Source: Streptomyces inhibens
GTDB lineage: Bacteria > Actinomycetota > Actinomycetes > Streptomycetales > Streptomycetaceae
Length of the DNA stretch: 44,322 nucleotides
NCBI RefSeq assembly: GCF_003389455.1
Contig: NZ_QUAC01000480.1
Span: forward strand, 1-44,322
Reading direction: 5' to 3'
Shown: positions 32,402-40,920 of the stretch, piece by piece
Layout of the letters: each line of letters starts with the position of its first letter
Position numbering within the stretch: position 1 is the stretch's first letter
Notes under the pieces: model-generated
The model's input: the letters and a program-made list of their open reading frames with translations, nothing else
The model's database searches: none
Told to the model about the DNA's origin: nothing
Made by a program: the position numbers and the translations under genes

Positions 32402-33181
32402 CTACTCGGCCAAGTCCGCGCTGAGCGTGGTGCGCGGGACGCTCACCACCGCGTCATAGGCGTCCAAGGCAGGCATCGGCAGGAAGCCGTCGTCCATGCG
32501 GATGCGGATGCGGATCGGCTCCGGCAGACCGTGTCGTCGGGCGTGCGTGCGCAGTGCGCGGGTCTCGACCATCGCCGGCGCTTCCGGCACGCCCACGAAC
32601 AGGGCCTCCACGCTGTCAGGCGGTGCCTGAGGAGCAGCTGCAGCGGACTGGCGCATCCCCGCCGGGTGCGCCGGGTCCGGTACGTTCGCCACGGTCCGGC
32701 CACCGCCGCTGGTCAACGCCACCGACACTTACTCCGCTCCCAACTCCTTGGCGAGCGGGTGCCCCATGGGCACCCGAGCAAGCGGACCACCCTCAGGGTT
32801 GACGGTGCGCTGGATATGGACGTTGTGAGCAGTGGCCACGATCCAGGTGTCGGGCGCAGACCGGTCGAGCAGTTGCAGCACGCTGTCGGCCAGGTGGCGG
32901 TCACGGGCGCCGAGGTCGGCGGCGTCCGGTGTGCCGCCGAGCAATTCCGCCATCGCACATTGCATCTGATCGTTGCGCCAGGCCGCCCGAACGTCGGCAA
33001 GCGCATCCTCGTAAGCCGTGCGGCCACCGTGCTCGATGCAGATGTCCCGCATCACCGTGACACGGTTGAGCAACCGTCCCGGCACGGCCGACAGTCGGTC
33101 CTGGACGGCAGGGTCGAGGCCGAGGTGGCCATAGGCCAGGACCAAGCCCGAACCACCCGCGAACGACTCCGACACCTCCAA
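32402..33181 (-). pseudogene. Erythromycin esterase pseudogene (C-terminal half, internal stop)
   Basis: The residues YEDALADVRAAWRNDQMQCA, MAELLGGTPDAADLGARDRH, LADSVLQLLDRSAPDTWIVA and TAHNVHIQRTVNPEGGPLAR match the C-terminal half of erythromycin esterase-type (Ere) hydrolases, including the conserved R-D-x-x-A-x-S and A-H-N-x-H-I. An in-frame TAA at 32729-32731 interrupts LGAE/VSVALTSGGG, where the family normally has an aromatic residue such as Tyr (TAC/TAT). The same frame then continues to the TAG at 32402. The N-terminal half is missing; a TGA stands three codons before the TTG at 33181. Macrolide-ester hydrolysis is therefore lost. Confidence 0.75.
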
Positions 33182-33386
33182 TGCGGTTCAGAAGAGCATC
33201 CAGCTTTGCCGGCACACACGAGCCAACGGGCGCCCTTCGCCATAGTCGCGGCCAGCACAAACATCGGACTCATTCATCTACGCGGTTACGGCAAAGTCGG
33301 GTGCTGATCCTTTCCCCGTCCGAACCCGCGACCAGCGCGGGATCGGCAGCGCACTTCACTGCATCCATCCGCTTAGAGTGGCCGCC

Positions 33387-34214
33387 ATGAGTGAACGTCC
33401 TGGACCTCAGACCGTGTCGCCGGTGCTGCTGGGTGAGGGTGGCGGCGAGGGCAACTGGCTGCCCGTCACCGCGGGCGAATCGGGGGCCGCCGTCTTCCGC
33501 AGCGCGGACGGCACCCGGTACGCCAAGTGCGTAGCGGCAGCGGACGCAGCCGACCTGAAGGCCGAGCGCGACCGGGTCGCATGGCTGAGCGACCAGGGTG
33601 TCCCGGGGCCACGGGTGCTTGACTGGCACACCGGCGTTGCTGGCGCCTGCCTTGTGACCGGTGCCGTCTCCGGCGTACCCGCCGACCAAGTGTCCGCCGC
33701 GGACCTGCGAGCCTCCTGGGAACGCATCGCGGACGCGGTTCGCGGGCTGCACGAGCTGCCCGTACAGCAGTGCCCGTTCCGCCGGGACGTGGACGGGATG
33801 GTCGCCATAGCGCGCGACGTCGTGACCCGTGGCGCGGTGAACCCGGAGTTCCTCCCCGTCGAGCAGCAGCACACGCCGGCCGCGGAGCTGCTGGCCCGCC
33901 TCGTCCCGCAGGTCGCGCGGCGACGGGACCAGGAGGCCGCCGACACGGTCGTCTGCCACGGAGACCTATGCCTGCCCAACATCGTCCTCGACCCGCAGAC
34001 CCTGGACGTGTCGGGTTTCATCGATCTGGGCCGCCTCGGGCTGGCCGACCGCTACGCCGACCTGGCGCTGCTGCTCACCAGCGCGCGGGAGACATGGACG
34101 GACGAGGAGCGGGCGCGGGCCGCGGACGCGGCGTTCGCCGAGAAGTACGGCATCTCCCTCGACCACGACCGCCTACGCTTCTACCTCCATCTCGACCCGC
34201 TCACCTGGGGCTAA
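33387..34214 (+). CDS. aph(3''): APH(3'')-type aminoglycoside (streptomycin) phosphotransferase
   Basis: A 275-residue kinase-like resistance enzyme that phosphorylates the 3''-hydroxyl of streptomycin. N-terminal GNWLPVTAGESGAAVFRSAD and the ATP-site Lys in TRYAKCVAAADAADLKAERD. The Brenner motif is VVCHGDLCLPNIVLDPQTLD (catalytic Asp in HGD) and the metal Asp is in SGFIDLGRLGLADRYADLAL. The C-terminus LRFYLHLDPLTWG is the signature end of the APH(3'')-I group (StrA/AphE). Start at ATG 33387 without a clear ribosome site, so expression may be leaderless or weak. It stands alone beside an IS630 element and an ere pseudogene, not in a streptomycin cluster, which suggests acquisition. Confidence 0.9.
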   Translation: MSERPGPQTVSPVLLGEGGGEGNWLPVTAGESGAAVFRSADGTRYAKCVAAADAADLKAERDRVAWLSDQGVPGPRVLDWHTGVAGACLVTGAVSGVPADQVSAADLRASWERIADAVRGLHELPVQQCPFRRDVDGMVAIARDVVTRGAVNPEFLPVEQQHTPAAELLARLVPQVARRRDQEAADTVVCHGDLCLPNIVLDPQTLDVSGFIDLGRLGLADRYADLALLLTSARETWTDEERARAADAAFAEKYGISLDHDRLRFYLHLDPLTWG

Positions 34215-34239
34215 GCGGCGGTGTTGGTGATGTGTCTGC

Positions 34240-35399
34240 GGTTCGGGTATGAGGTGGGGCAGGGAGGGGCTGCCCATGCCGAAGATCCTGCATGTGGTGT
34301 TGACGTCTGATCAGGAACGCGAGGTGCGTGAGCGTCTACGGGCACGTGATCTCGCACCGGGTACCAGGCTGCGTCTGGACTGCATACGGCTGATGGGGCG
34401 GGGGTTGACCGTGCCCGAGGTGGCTGACCTGCTCGAATGCAATGAGGTCACGGTGCGCGGTGCGGTCCACCGTTTCGAGGCCGGGGGGCGACGCGCTGGC
34501 GGATGCCCCGCGCCCGGGCCGCCCGGCTTCGGTCACCCGCGAGGACCGCGAGGCGCTGGCCGCACCGCTGGACGAGTCCGGGCGCCGGGGCCGCACCTGG
34601 ACTGCCGCCGCACTGTGCGACTGGCTGGCCGCCGAGCGGGGCGGCAGGGCCTCGGCGGCCTGGCTGACCGAGTTGCTCCACTGGGACGGGTTCCGGTGGA
34701 AACGAACCCGGGACACGTTGCGGCACAAGGCCGACCCCGTCCTCCAGCAGGCCGCGCGGGCCAGGCTGGAGGATTTACGGCCTTACGGCTGGACGCGCAC
34801 GAGGGCGTGAGGGACCTGTACTTCCTCGACGAAAGCGGGTTCGCCCCGACCATGCCCACCGGATACACCTGGTCACGGGCAGGGCAGCGGGCCGTCGTGC
34901 CATGCGAGGACAAGAAGGGCCGGCGTGTGCACGTGCTCGGAGCCCTGGCGGTCGGACAGCACGCCGATCTGGTCCGGGAGAGGACCTGCGGCAAGATTGA
35001 CGCGGCCTTGCTGCTGGAGTTCGTGTGCACGAGGCCGGCCCGCCTGCCGGGCGGGGCCGCCGCACTGGACAAGCCCCCCACGGGTTTCACGCGCGTACGG
35101 CCGTGCACCGTCGTCCTGGACAACGCCTCCGCGCACGTGGCCCGGGTCTTCAAAGGGCGCCGCGAGGAGTTGGCCACCATCGGTGTCGAACTCTTCTGTC
35201 TCCCGCCCCGCAGTCCCGAGCTGAACGACATCGAGCGGGTGTGGCGCACGGCGAAGTACGAGGACTACCCCCGAGCGCGTCCACACCACCGCCGAAGCGG
35301 TCGGCACCACAGTCGACCAAGCCCTCAACCGTCAACGCGCACGCATCAAAGGATCAACAGCAAACTTCACCAAAGCCGCTCAGCCCTCGCACCAGAACC
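34240..35399 (+). mobile_element. IS630-family insertion sequence with frameshifted transposase
   Basis: The transposase starts at ATG 34276 (PKILHVVLTSDQEREVRERL) with a helix-turn-helix (MGRGLTVPEVADLLECNEVT). The frame shifts near 34486 in a GGGGGG run, continues as DAPRPGRPASVTREDREALA to about 34780, then returns to the first frame with EGVRDLYFLDESGFAPTMPT (first catalytic Asp), CTVVLDNASAHVARV (second Asp) and LPPRSPELNDIERVWRTAKY (Glu). A third shift in a CCCCC run near 35270 leads to ERVHTTAEAVGTTVDQALNR. Imperfect terminal repeats GGTTCGGGTATGAGG (34240-34254) and the complement of 35385-35399 match at 12 of 15 bases. At least three shifts make the transposase inactive as read. Confidence 0.82.
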
Positions 35400-35872
35400 T
35401 AGTCGGCGCCGGAGACCACCTCGGCGAACGCAGCCACGAACGTGGTGATGAGCCGGGCGAACGCGGACCGGTCGGCGTCCGACCAGTCCGCCATCACCCG
35501 AGCGAAGACGTCCTGCCGAAGCTTGTGCATGCGGGACAGCTGTCCTCGCCCGCTGCTGGTCAGCGTGAGCAACGTGCGCCGCCCGTCGGACGGGTCGGCC
35601 TGACGGACCAGCAGCCCCTGATCAACGGCACGGAGCACCAGGCGACTTGCCCTCGGCTGGTCCACGCCGAGTGCGGCGGCGACATCCGTGACGCCGCACG
35701 GCAGGCCGCGGTCCTCGATGGCGTCCAGCACGCCGAACAGCGTGGGATCAATTGCCCCGTCTTCATCGGGTGGCGTCAGTCGCCCCAGCGATCGACGGGT
35801 CTGGCTGCGGCGAATCGCCACCATGGCCCGCTCGACGGCGGCGACCGCCTCGTCCTGTTCACTCTTCGACAT
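35399..35872 (-). CDS. MarR-family regulator, C-terminus set by the IS630 end
   Basis: A 157-residue MarR regulator: SEQDEAVAAVERAMVAIRRS, LFGVLDAIEDRGLPCGVTDV, AAALGVDQPRASRLVLRAVD, QADPSDGRRTLLTLTSSGRG. The ATG at 35872 (MSKSEQDEAV) is chosen over an open extension to 35905 that would cover the operator. Its TAG stop (35401-35399) is made of the TA next to the IS630 terminal repeat plus one base of the repeat, so the natural C-terminus may have been replaced. Length is still normal for the family. It is divergent from another MarR gene with a shared palindrome between them. Confidence 0.88.
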   Translation of the reverse strand: MSKSEQDEAVAAVERAMVAIRRSQTRRSLGRLTPPDEDGAIDPTLFGVLDAIEDRGLPCGVTDVAAALGVDQPRASRLVLRAVDQGLLVRQADPSDGRRTLLTLTSSGRGQLSRMHKLRQDVFARVMADWSDADRSAFARLITTFVAAFAEVVSGAD

Positions 35873-35891
35873 GCATGCTAGATTACATCTG

Positions 35892-35909
35892 TTGTAAAAA
35901 TACATACAA
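35892..35909. promoter_or_regulatory. AT-rich palindrome between two MarR genes
   Basis: TTGTA-N8-TACAA forms a perfect 5+5 inverted repeat, with an internal TGTA-AAAA-TACA dyad, in an AT-rich stretch unusual here. It lies 20 bp from one start and 14 bp from the other, so one bound regulator could control both genes. Confidence 0.6.
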
Positions 35910-35922
35910 TAGGGGGGTCGCC

Positions 35923-36387
35923 ATGACCGGCAAAACTCAACTGCCCAACGTCCGCGAGCAGCGCCCGCTCGGCTACTGGCTCAAGTACATCGACGGCGCC
36001 ATCGAGACGAGCTTCGACCGACTGTTCGCCGACGACGGTCTGACCCGGCGCGGTTGGCAGGTGCTGAACACCATCTCCTACGGCCCCATCACGGTCGCCG
36101 AAATCGACGAAACCATGGCGGCGTTCCTGTCCGGCGACGAGCCGACGATGCGCCCGTACGTCGAGCGATTCGCCGAGCTCGGCTGGGTGCGCGTTACGGA
36201 CGCCGACGGCGTGGCACTGACTGAAGAGGGCAAGCGCACGCACCAGCGGGTCTCCGAGCGAGCCGGAACAGAACGGGTGCGGATGATGGAGTGCCTCTCA
36301 CATGAGGACTTCCAGGTCCTGATGGACCTGCTGCAGCGCATCGCCACCCATCTCGATGGCCTGGCGACTGAAGCACCGCGTCAGTAG
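35923..36387 (+). CDS. MarR-family winged-helix regulator
   Basis: A 154-residue regulator. REQRPLGYWLKYIDGAIETS, then FDRLFADDGLTRRGWQVLNT, then TMRPYVERFAELGWVRVTDA, DGVALTEEGKRTHQRVSERA, and a C-terminal dimer helix (DFQVLMDLLQRIATHLDGLA). The recognition helix (EIDETMAAFLSGDEPTMRPY) is shorter and less canonical than usual. The ATG at 35923 has GGGGGG ten bases upstream. It is divergent from the other MarR gene across an AT-rich palindrome. No enzyme or transporter lies next to it, so its targets are not evident. Confidence 0.87.
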   Translation: MTGKTQLPNVREQRPLGYWLKYIDGAIETSFDRLFADDGLTRRGWQVLNTISYGPITVAEIDETMAAFLSGDEPTMRPYVERFAELGWVRVTDADGVALTEEGKRTHQRVSERAGTERVRMMECLSHEDFQVLMDLLQRIATHLDGLATEAPRQ

Positions 36388-36477
36388 CCTCCGGGGGCAA
36401 TGCCCCTTGAGGACACCGAGGCTTCGTAGCAGTCAGCGGGTTCATCGACTCGGGTAGCCACGGCCACCCGGTGTTAC

Positions 36478-37000
36478 TTGAGGCGGTTGAAGCTGCTCGA
36501 CTGCGTGGCGGTTGATGCACCGCGCGACGGCGTTGCGCTGCTTGTACGCCTCGCGGTCGAAGGCGCCAGGACCACATCCGGCCTGGTGCGAGGCCGCCCA
36601 CGCCGACGGGGAACACGTAGGCGGGCCATCACGTCCGCGAAGGCAGGCGCATACCCGCCTGTCCGGCGGTGAGAACGAACGCCAGAGCCGGCAGTAGCCG
36701 TCGGCCGCGAGAGGCATCTCGGTGATCAGCCCGCCCCAGGGCCGGCCCAGGGCATGGTCGGCCGGTTCGCGAGCCGGGGCCCCTTTCTGGCGGGCCCCGG
36801 CCGCGTACTGGTGCACACGCGCGATGTGAAGTCCACCGCAACCGCCCGGTTCAAGTCCTCGCCGGCGTCAGCCTGGGCCATCAGCGCGGTGAAGTCACAC
36901 TCCCAGGTGTCGCCGACAGCCCACATACGCAGCCGGTTACAAACACCCTCCTGCCGTACTTCTCGGGCAGGCGGACCCGCTGCGATCCGGTCCGGAACTT
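36478..37000 (-). pseudogene. IS5-family transposase remnant
   Basis: On the minus strand, WECDFTALMAQADAGEDLNR and AVAVDFTSRV are followed in another frame by HQYAAGARQKGAPAREPADH, LGRPWGGLITEMPLAADGY and a Gly/Pro-rich stretch, then AFDREAYKQRNAVARCINRH. This is the order of blocks in Streptomyces IS5/IS427-type transposases. At least two frame changes and an internal deletion of roughly 60 residues are present, and the ends are missing. Confidence 0.7.
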
Positions 37001-37036
37001 CCACGCGATCACATCTGGACGAAACGGCCTAGCCCG

Positions 37037-37765
37037 TTATTTCGCCTGCTGCACCTGTGCCACGATCTTCTTGGTCAGACCGAGGCCGGAGGCGCCCATG
37101 TCACTGGACTGGACGTTGTAGAAGGTGGTGATGACGACCTTCCCGACCCGAGTCGCCACCAGCGTGGTGCCGCCCTCCCACTCAGGCGCGGAGAGTACGG
37201 CCTTGAGGGTCTGGTCGCCCACCTTCGGAACCTTCGCGGTCTTGATCGTCACCGAAGCAGTGGTGCCGTTGGAGGTGTCCTTGAAGTGAGCGCAGTGCTT
37301 GAGCACCTGCTCCAAGCGCGTCATGACCGTTTGCGCGTCTGCGCCTCGGAAACTGTCGATCTCCTGGTTGAACTCCTCCTGGGAGGCGTTTGCGAAGTCG
37401 CCTTGGGCGAAGGAGGCGCTCTCGATGCCGCTGGTCTGGATCCAGGCGCTGGCCTCCAGCTTCGGGCAGGCGCCCGCCAAGTCGACGGCCGAGCTCGACG
37501 ACGGGGGTGCGAAGGCCTTCCCCGAGTCACGCGTGGCCTGCGGGTCGGCCTTGTAGCCCTTGGGCAGTACCCCGACGGGAAGAAGCAGGGACTTCAGCCG
37601 GGTGCCGTTGAGCAGACCGGCGTTCGGGCCGCCCGCTGTGGGACGGGCTGACGGTCCGGACTCGACCGTCGATGAACTGCTGGTGTCACCGGAGGAGCAC
37701 GCGGTGAGGGCGAACGGCAGTACGGCGGTCGTGGCGACCGTCACCAAGGCACGACGAAGCTTCAT
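37037..37765 (-). CDS. Secreted lipoprotein, sensor-domain-like
   Basis: A 242-residue lipoprotein: signal MKLRRALVTVATTAVLPFAL followed by the lipobox LTAC (Cys23). A Ser/Thr-rich linker (about 24-50) leads to a globular domain with two further Cys (GACPKLEASAW and KHCAHFKDT), probably disulfide-bonded. LLPVGVLPKGYKADP, FANASQEEFNQEIDSFRGAD and STYNV-like strand VGKVVITTFYNVQSSDM are reminiscent of PknH-sensor-like or LpqN-type actinobacterial exported domains, but the match is loose. ATG at 37765 with AGAAGG upstream. It stands alone, on the opposite strand to its downstream neighbours. Function unknown. Confidence 0.83.
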   Translation of the reverse strand: MKLRRALVTVATTAVLPFALTACSSGDTSSSSTVESGPSARPTAGGPNAGLLNGTRLKSLLLPVGVLPKGYKADPQATRDSGKAFAPPSSSSAVDLAGACPKLEASAWIQTSGIESASFAQGDFANASQEEFNQEIDSFRGADAQTVMTRLEQVLKHCAHFKDTSNGTTASVTIKTAKVPKVGDQTLKAVLSAPEWEGGTTLVATRVGKVVITTFYNVQSSDMGASGLGLTKKIVAQVQQAK

Positions 37766-37948
37766 GAAGCCTTCTTCTGGATCAAAAACGAAATAAGAAA
37801 GGAGACGAGAGGCCGTCGCGGTATGGGGGTGCGCGGTGCGGCAGGCGCTGATCGTAAGGGTGCACAGCCTTAGCGCCCAGAGATCTACCGCTGGCCGACT
37901 GTGAGCGCCAGCTAATCGCAGGGGGAAGATCTCAGCGAAACCGGGCAG

Positions 37949-38626
37949 TTGCCCCTGGTTTTCGAGATTTTGCTATGTCGAATGTCACGCGGGAAAGACG
38001 CAACGCCTGTGGGGGCCTTGCTCAGGAATGGGCATGTAGCACCCGGATCACAGGTAATTGTCGGGGTCGCGTGCGCAGGAGCGTGTGAGCCGGGCGCCGA
38101 GGCCGGGCCCGTACGGCAATGTGCTGCTGGGGGCGATGCCGCACAGCGCCGACCGGCTACGGCACGGCATACGCCCACCAATCCGGAGCAGCTGCTGCTG
38201 AACGCCCTGGGGACGGCGGTCGCTGATGCGGAGACCCGGGAGTGGGGCCGGGTGCACCGGGAGCAGGTCCCCGCTCAGGACCGGGTGACGATGGTGCTGC
38301 AGACGATCACGAGCCGGACCGTGAGGCAGGGCTGCGCAATGGCGGACTTGCACCAGGACCTCCAGCCCGTCGTCGGAGGGGCCCTGGCGGCTCCGAACGT
38401 GCAGACCCTGGACCCGCTCGTGGCGGCGACCGGGCAGCCGGAGGGACTGGCTTTCATCGAGGCGATGGGGGAAAGCAAGTTCGTGGTCACCGCTTACGCC
38501 CGTCCGTCCGAACCCCTGATCGCCATCGACACTGCGGAAGACGGCACCGGGCAGGCGCAGAACACGCCGGGTGAGCCGGGTGAGGAGACCGGCAGCGGCC
38601 GCGTGGCGCCGCGACGTTCCAGGTGA
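37949..38626 (+). CDS. Unrecognised ORF, coding-like in its second half
   Basis: The frame is open for 225 codons. The first 70 residues look random, but from about 38165 the codon use becomes strongly GC3-biased and the protein turns plausible: TNPEQLLLNALGTAVADAET, DRVTMVLQTITSRTVRQGCA, PNVQTLDPLVAATGQPEGLA, GESKFVVTAYARPSEPLIAI. No start with a ribosome site was found in the good part, so it may be the 3' part of a truncated gene. I do not recognise a family. It ends four bases after the start of the next broken fragment. Confidence 0.35.
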   Translation: MPLVFEILLCRMSRGKDATPVGALLRNGHVAPGSQVIVGVACAGACEPGAEAGPVRQCAAGGDAAQRRPATARHTPTNPEQLLLNALGTAVADAETREWGRVHREQVPAQDRVTMVLQTITSRTVRQGCAMADLHQDLQPVVGGALAAPNVQTLDPLVAATGQPEGLAFIEAMGESKFVVTAYARPSEPLIAIDTAEDGTGQAQNTPGEPGEETGSGRVAPRRSR

Positions 38627-38810
38627 AGCTGGGGAGTCACACCTTCTGTGTGAGCGCGCAGCTGGGGACCAGGTGGAGGCGCGGACGAGATCTACTGGAC
38701 CGACGCCATCAGCGGCAGCAGCGGCAGGGCTGCTGGTTCAGGCCGGAGGAGTTCGGAGCCGTCAAGATAGGCGCGACCCGCCGCTTCTACGACAACCACC
38801 GTAGTCGCGC
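38623..38810 (+). pseudogene. Broken small gene resembling the C2-like protein at 18871
   Basis: The frame starts VKLGSHTFCVSAQLGT, then after a shift reads GADEIYWTDAISGSSGRAAG, then after another shift EEFGAVKIGATRRFYDNH. The order (a K-x-G strand with a Cys, a D-E/D-I-Y-W/I-T strand, a later polar strand) resembles the start of the 102-residue protein encoded at 18871-19179. The rest of the gene is absent. Assignment is tentative. Nothing recognisable lies between here and 39124. Confidence 0.35.
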
Positions 38811-39124
38811 ACCAGCGCGGCGCTCATGTCCTGCTGGGCAGGCTTGGCCGAACGGTCTTGCGGCGCGTCCCCCGGGGTGGGCGATACAGCAGGCATCGGC
38901 CACTCGACCCGGGTACTGGTCGACGGCCCATCCCAGGAACGCTCCGAGAGAGGCTTCGTGGCCTGCGCGGCGACGGGCCCTCCCGCCCCCGCACACGAGA
39001 CGGTACGGCCCCGCCACCCACAGCCGCGCCTGCGCCGATGGCTGGCCCGAGGTACCGACGTGACCTGTCACCGCACGAACGGTGACGCCGACGACAGCGC
39101 CCAGCAGAGCTCAGGGCTAAGGGC

Positions 39125-39430
39125 TCATTGCAGGTAGCTCACGTCGCCGGCGACGCGGTAGGAGTGCACGGAGGTGCAATACGCGTAGGACCATGAGTAG
39201 TTGCGCACCGCGTGTCCGAAGACGTACCTGCCGTTGGCGCACTTGACCCAGGCCTGGTAAGGGCCGCCCACAGAGGCGACACCCTGAGTGTTGCTGTCAT
39301 GCCAGTCGACGCAATTCGACCTGGGCTGGTGGGTGTTCGGCACCTGCGCGCCGGCGGTTCCGGCCGTGGCAACGAGACCGGCCGCAGCCAGGGAGACGGC
39401 CGCGAAACCGCTGACCAAGGCACGCCTCAT
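39125..39430 (-). CDS. Small secreted protein, 101 residues
   Basis: A signal peptide (MRRALVSGFAAVSLAAAGLV, cleaved near GTAGAQ) precedes a mature part of about 73 residues with three Cys: SNCVDWHDSN, WVKCANGRYV and AYCTSVHSY. It is rich in Tyr, Trp and Ser, as in many small Streptomyces exported proteins. The ATG at 39430 has AAGAAGGGG upstream. There is no recognised domain, and an odd number of cysteines leaves one free or available for a dimer. Confidence 0.75.
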   Translation of the reverse strand: MRRALVSGFAAVSLAAAGLVATAGTAGAQVPNTHQPRSNCVDWHDSNTQGVASVGGPYQAWVKCANGRYVFGHAVRNYSWSYAYCTSVHSYRVAGDVSYLQ

Positions 39431-39953
39431 CTTGGACGCCCCTTCTTGGGCTGACTGCCCATGTGTCGAGATCGGTATCCGACGGCGTTCGGACGGGGCA
39501 CTCAGCCGCTGGCCTCTCTTCGGCCTCGGAGCGCGGCCCGCCCGTGGAGGCCGGGCTCAGGCGCCCCGACAAAGCAACGCCGTCCCGCCAGCCCGCGCTG
39601 CTCAGTGTGGGATGGGCCCCGGCTCTTCAGTCAGGAGCCCGCAGCGGCTCTCGGCCACCTTGGTTACACACCGCACAACCCGCTGCTGTTCCCTCCCCGG
39701 TCTTTGCGGCCGGTGACCTTCATCGCACGAGTCGAGTCCGGTTCCCCGGCATCGGTGCATCGGTGTGCGTGTGGTCCGGGTCGACATCACACTGGGCCGG
39801 TTGATCGTGGACACGGTGGTTTCATTTGTGATCTTTCTACAACGTGCCGGTCAGGAGCCGGTCGGAGCTGTTGCTCGCGCACCACGCCCGCGGCGCGCAA
39901 GGATGGCTCGGGGTTGAGCGCCACGTGGCGCAGAACCAGTCGAGGGGGGCTTC
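39431..39953. other. 523-bp divergent region without a recognised gene
   Basis: This separates the small secreted protein from the creatininase-family gene. Frames are open on the plus strand but none has a start with a ribosome site or family-like sequence. It must contain both promoters. A lower-GC patch near 39805-39845 (ending TTTCATTTGTGATCTTTC) is a likely promoter zone. Confidence 0.4.
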
Positions 39954-40781
39954 ATGAACAACGGTTACTCGATCTTCGCTCGGACGATGGCCGACCTGAC
40001 CTATCCGGAGGTAGAGGCAGCGGCCGAACGAGGGGCATGCGTTCTGCTGCCCACCGGGGTCATCGAACAACACGGCCCTCACCTGCCGCTGGGAACCGAT
40101 GCGTACGGCGCCTACCAACTCTGTCGCCTGGTGCTGGCGGAGCTGGAGCAACGTGGGGTGGAGGCTCTGATCGCTCCGCCGGTCTTCTGGGGAATCAACC
40201 AGGTGTCGTCGGCGTTCCCCGGAACGTTCCGGACCCGCCCCGAGACCGCCGTAGCTCTGCACACCGACATCCTGGACTCCCTGTCCACCGACGGGTTTGA
40301 CCGGATCTACGTGATCAATCATCAAGGGGACATCGCCCACAACCGCATGCTGCTTGACGTGGTGCAGCGCCAGCACGATCAAGGGCACACCGGGGTAGTG
40401 CTGCTGGAACCCGACTTCATCGCCGACCGGCTCGGTTGCTCACCAACCCCCGCCCTGGCGTCATTCGCCATGCAACCGCTTTTCGAGGGCCTGGAGCTGA
40501 CAGGCGAACTCGGCGTGCACGCCGAAGAGATCGAAAGCGCCCTGATGATGCGCTGGTTCCCCGAACTCGTCGACTACGACGCCATGGCCGAACTGAAGCC
40601 GACGGGGCTGAGCGCGGAGGACCTCATGGAATGGCGCAAGGGAGGTGAACACGCCCGACGGGTGACGCCGCAGGGATTCTTCGGTGCACCCAGCCCCCGT
40701 GATCCCTTCCTGTGGCGCTTCCACCAACGCATGGCCGCGGCCATGGCGGATCTCGTGACCACGGCACGGTCATCTTCCTGA
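39954..40781 (+). CDS. Creatininase-family amidohydrolase
   Basis: A 275-residue metal-dependent hydrolase of the creatininase/MftE/ArfB superfamily, which open cyclic amides or cleave peptide-like bonds. The metal motif LLPTGVIEQHGPHLPLGTDA gives Glu38, His40 and Asp49. The second cluster is YVINHQGDIAHNR (family form N-G-H-G-G-N) and ELGVHAEEIESALMM (family form H-A-G-E-x-E-T), so the ligand residues are kept while flanking glycines differ. ATG at 39954 preceded by GAGGGGGG. No mycofactocin or riboflavin genes are nearby, so the substrate is open. It is probably transcribed alone. Confidence 0.88.
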   Translation: MNNGYSIFARTMADLTYPEVEAAAERGACVLLPTGVIEQHGPHLPLGTDAYGAYQLCRLVLAELEQRGVEALIAPPVFWGINQVSSAFPGTFRTRPETAVALHTDILDSLSTDGFDRIYVINHQGDIAHNRMLLDVVQRQHDQGHTGVVLLEPDFIADRLGCSPTPALASFAMQPLFEGLELTGELGVHAEEIESALMMRWFPELVDYDAMAELKPTGLSAEDLMEWRKGGEHARRVTPQGFFGAPSPRDPFLWRFHQRMAAAMADLVTTARSSS

Positions 40782-40860
40782 ACCAGCCGACCGATGACGT
40801 CACTCGCGGGCACGTGCCCCGGGCCTGGCCTTTGCCTGCCTCCCGTACTCATGTCTCCGT

Positions 40861-40910
40861 CGTCCCGCCCTCCGGGACGGGCTGGGGCATGGCCAAGTCC
40901 CCGGCCATGC
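40861..40910 (+). terminator. Two successive GC-rich hairpins after the creatininase gene
   Basis: CGTCCCG-CCCTC-CGGGACG (40861-40879) and GCATGGCC-AAGTCCCC-GGCCATGC (40887-40910) are perfect 7-bp and 8-bp stems. They lie 80-130 bp after the creatininase stop and just before the next start, so they could end that transcript or form a leader structure for the next gene. Confidence 0.6.
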
Positions 40911-40920
40911 TGACAAGTTG

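Noticed and set aside
33285..33310. Shared GGCAAAG-type word with the region near 13430, possible transposon ends
   Set aside because: Only about seven bases match and no transposase or paired inverted repeat is associated with either.
34442..34810. Programmed frameshift in the IS630 transposase
   Set aside because: The first shift needs +1, not the -1 slippage reported for some IS elements, and two more shifts follow, so decay or sequence error is more likely.
39461..40300. Long plus-strand frame across the region before the creatininase gene
   Set aside because: Overlaps the well-supported creatininase gene in another frame and has no family-like content.
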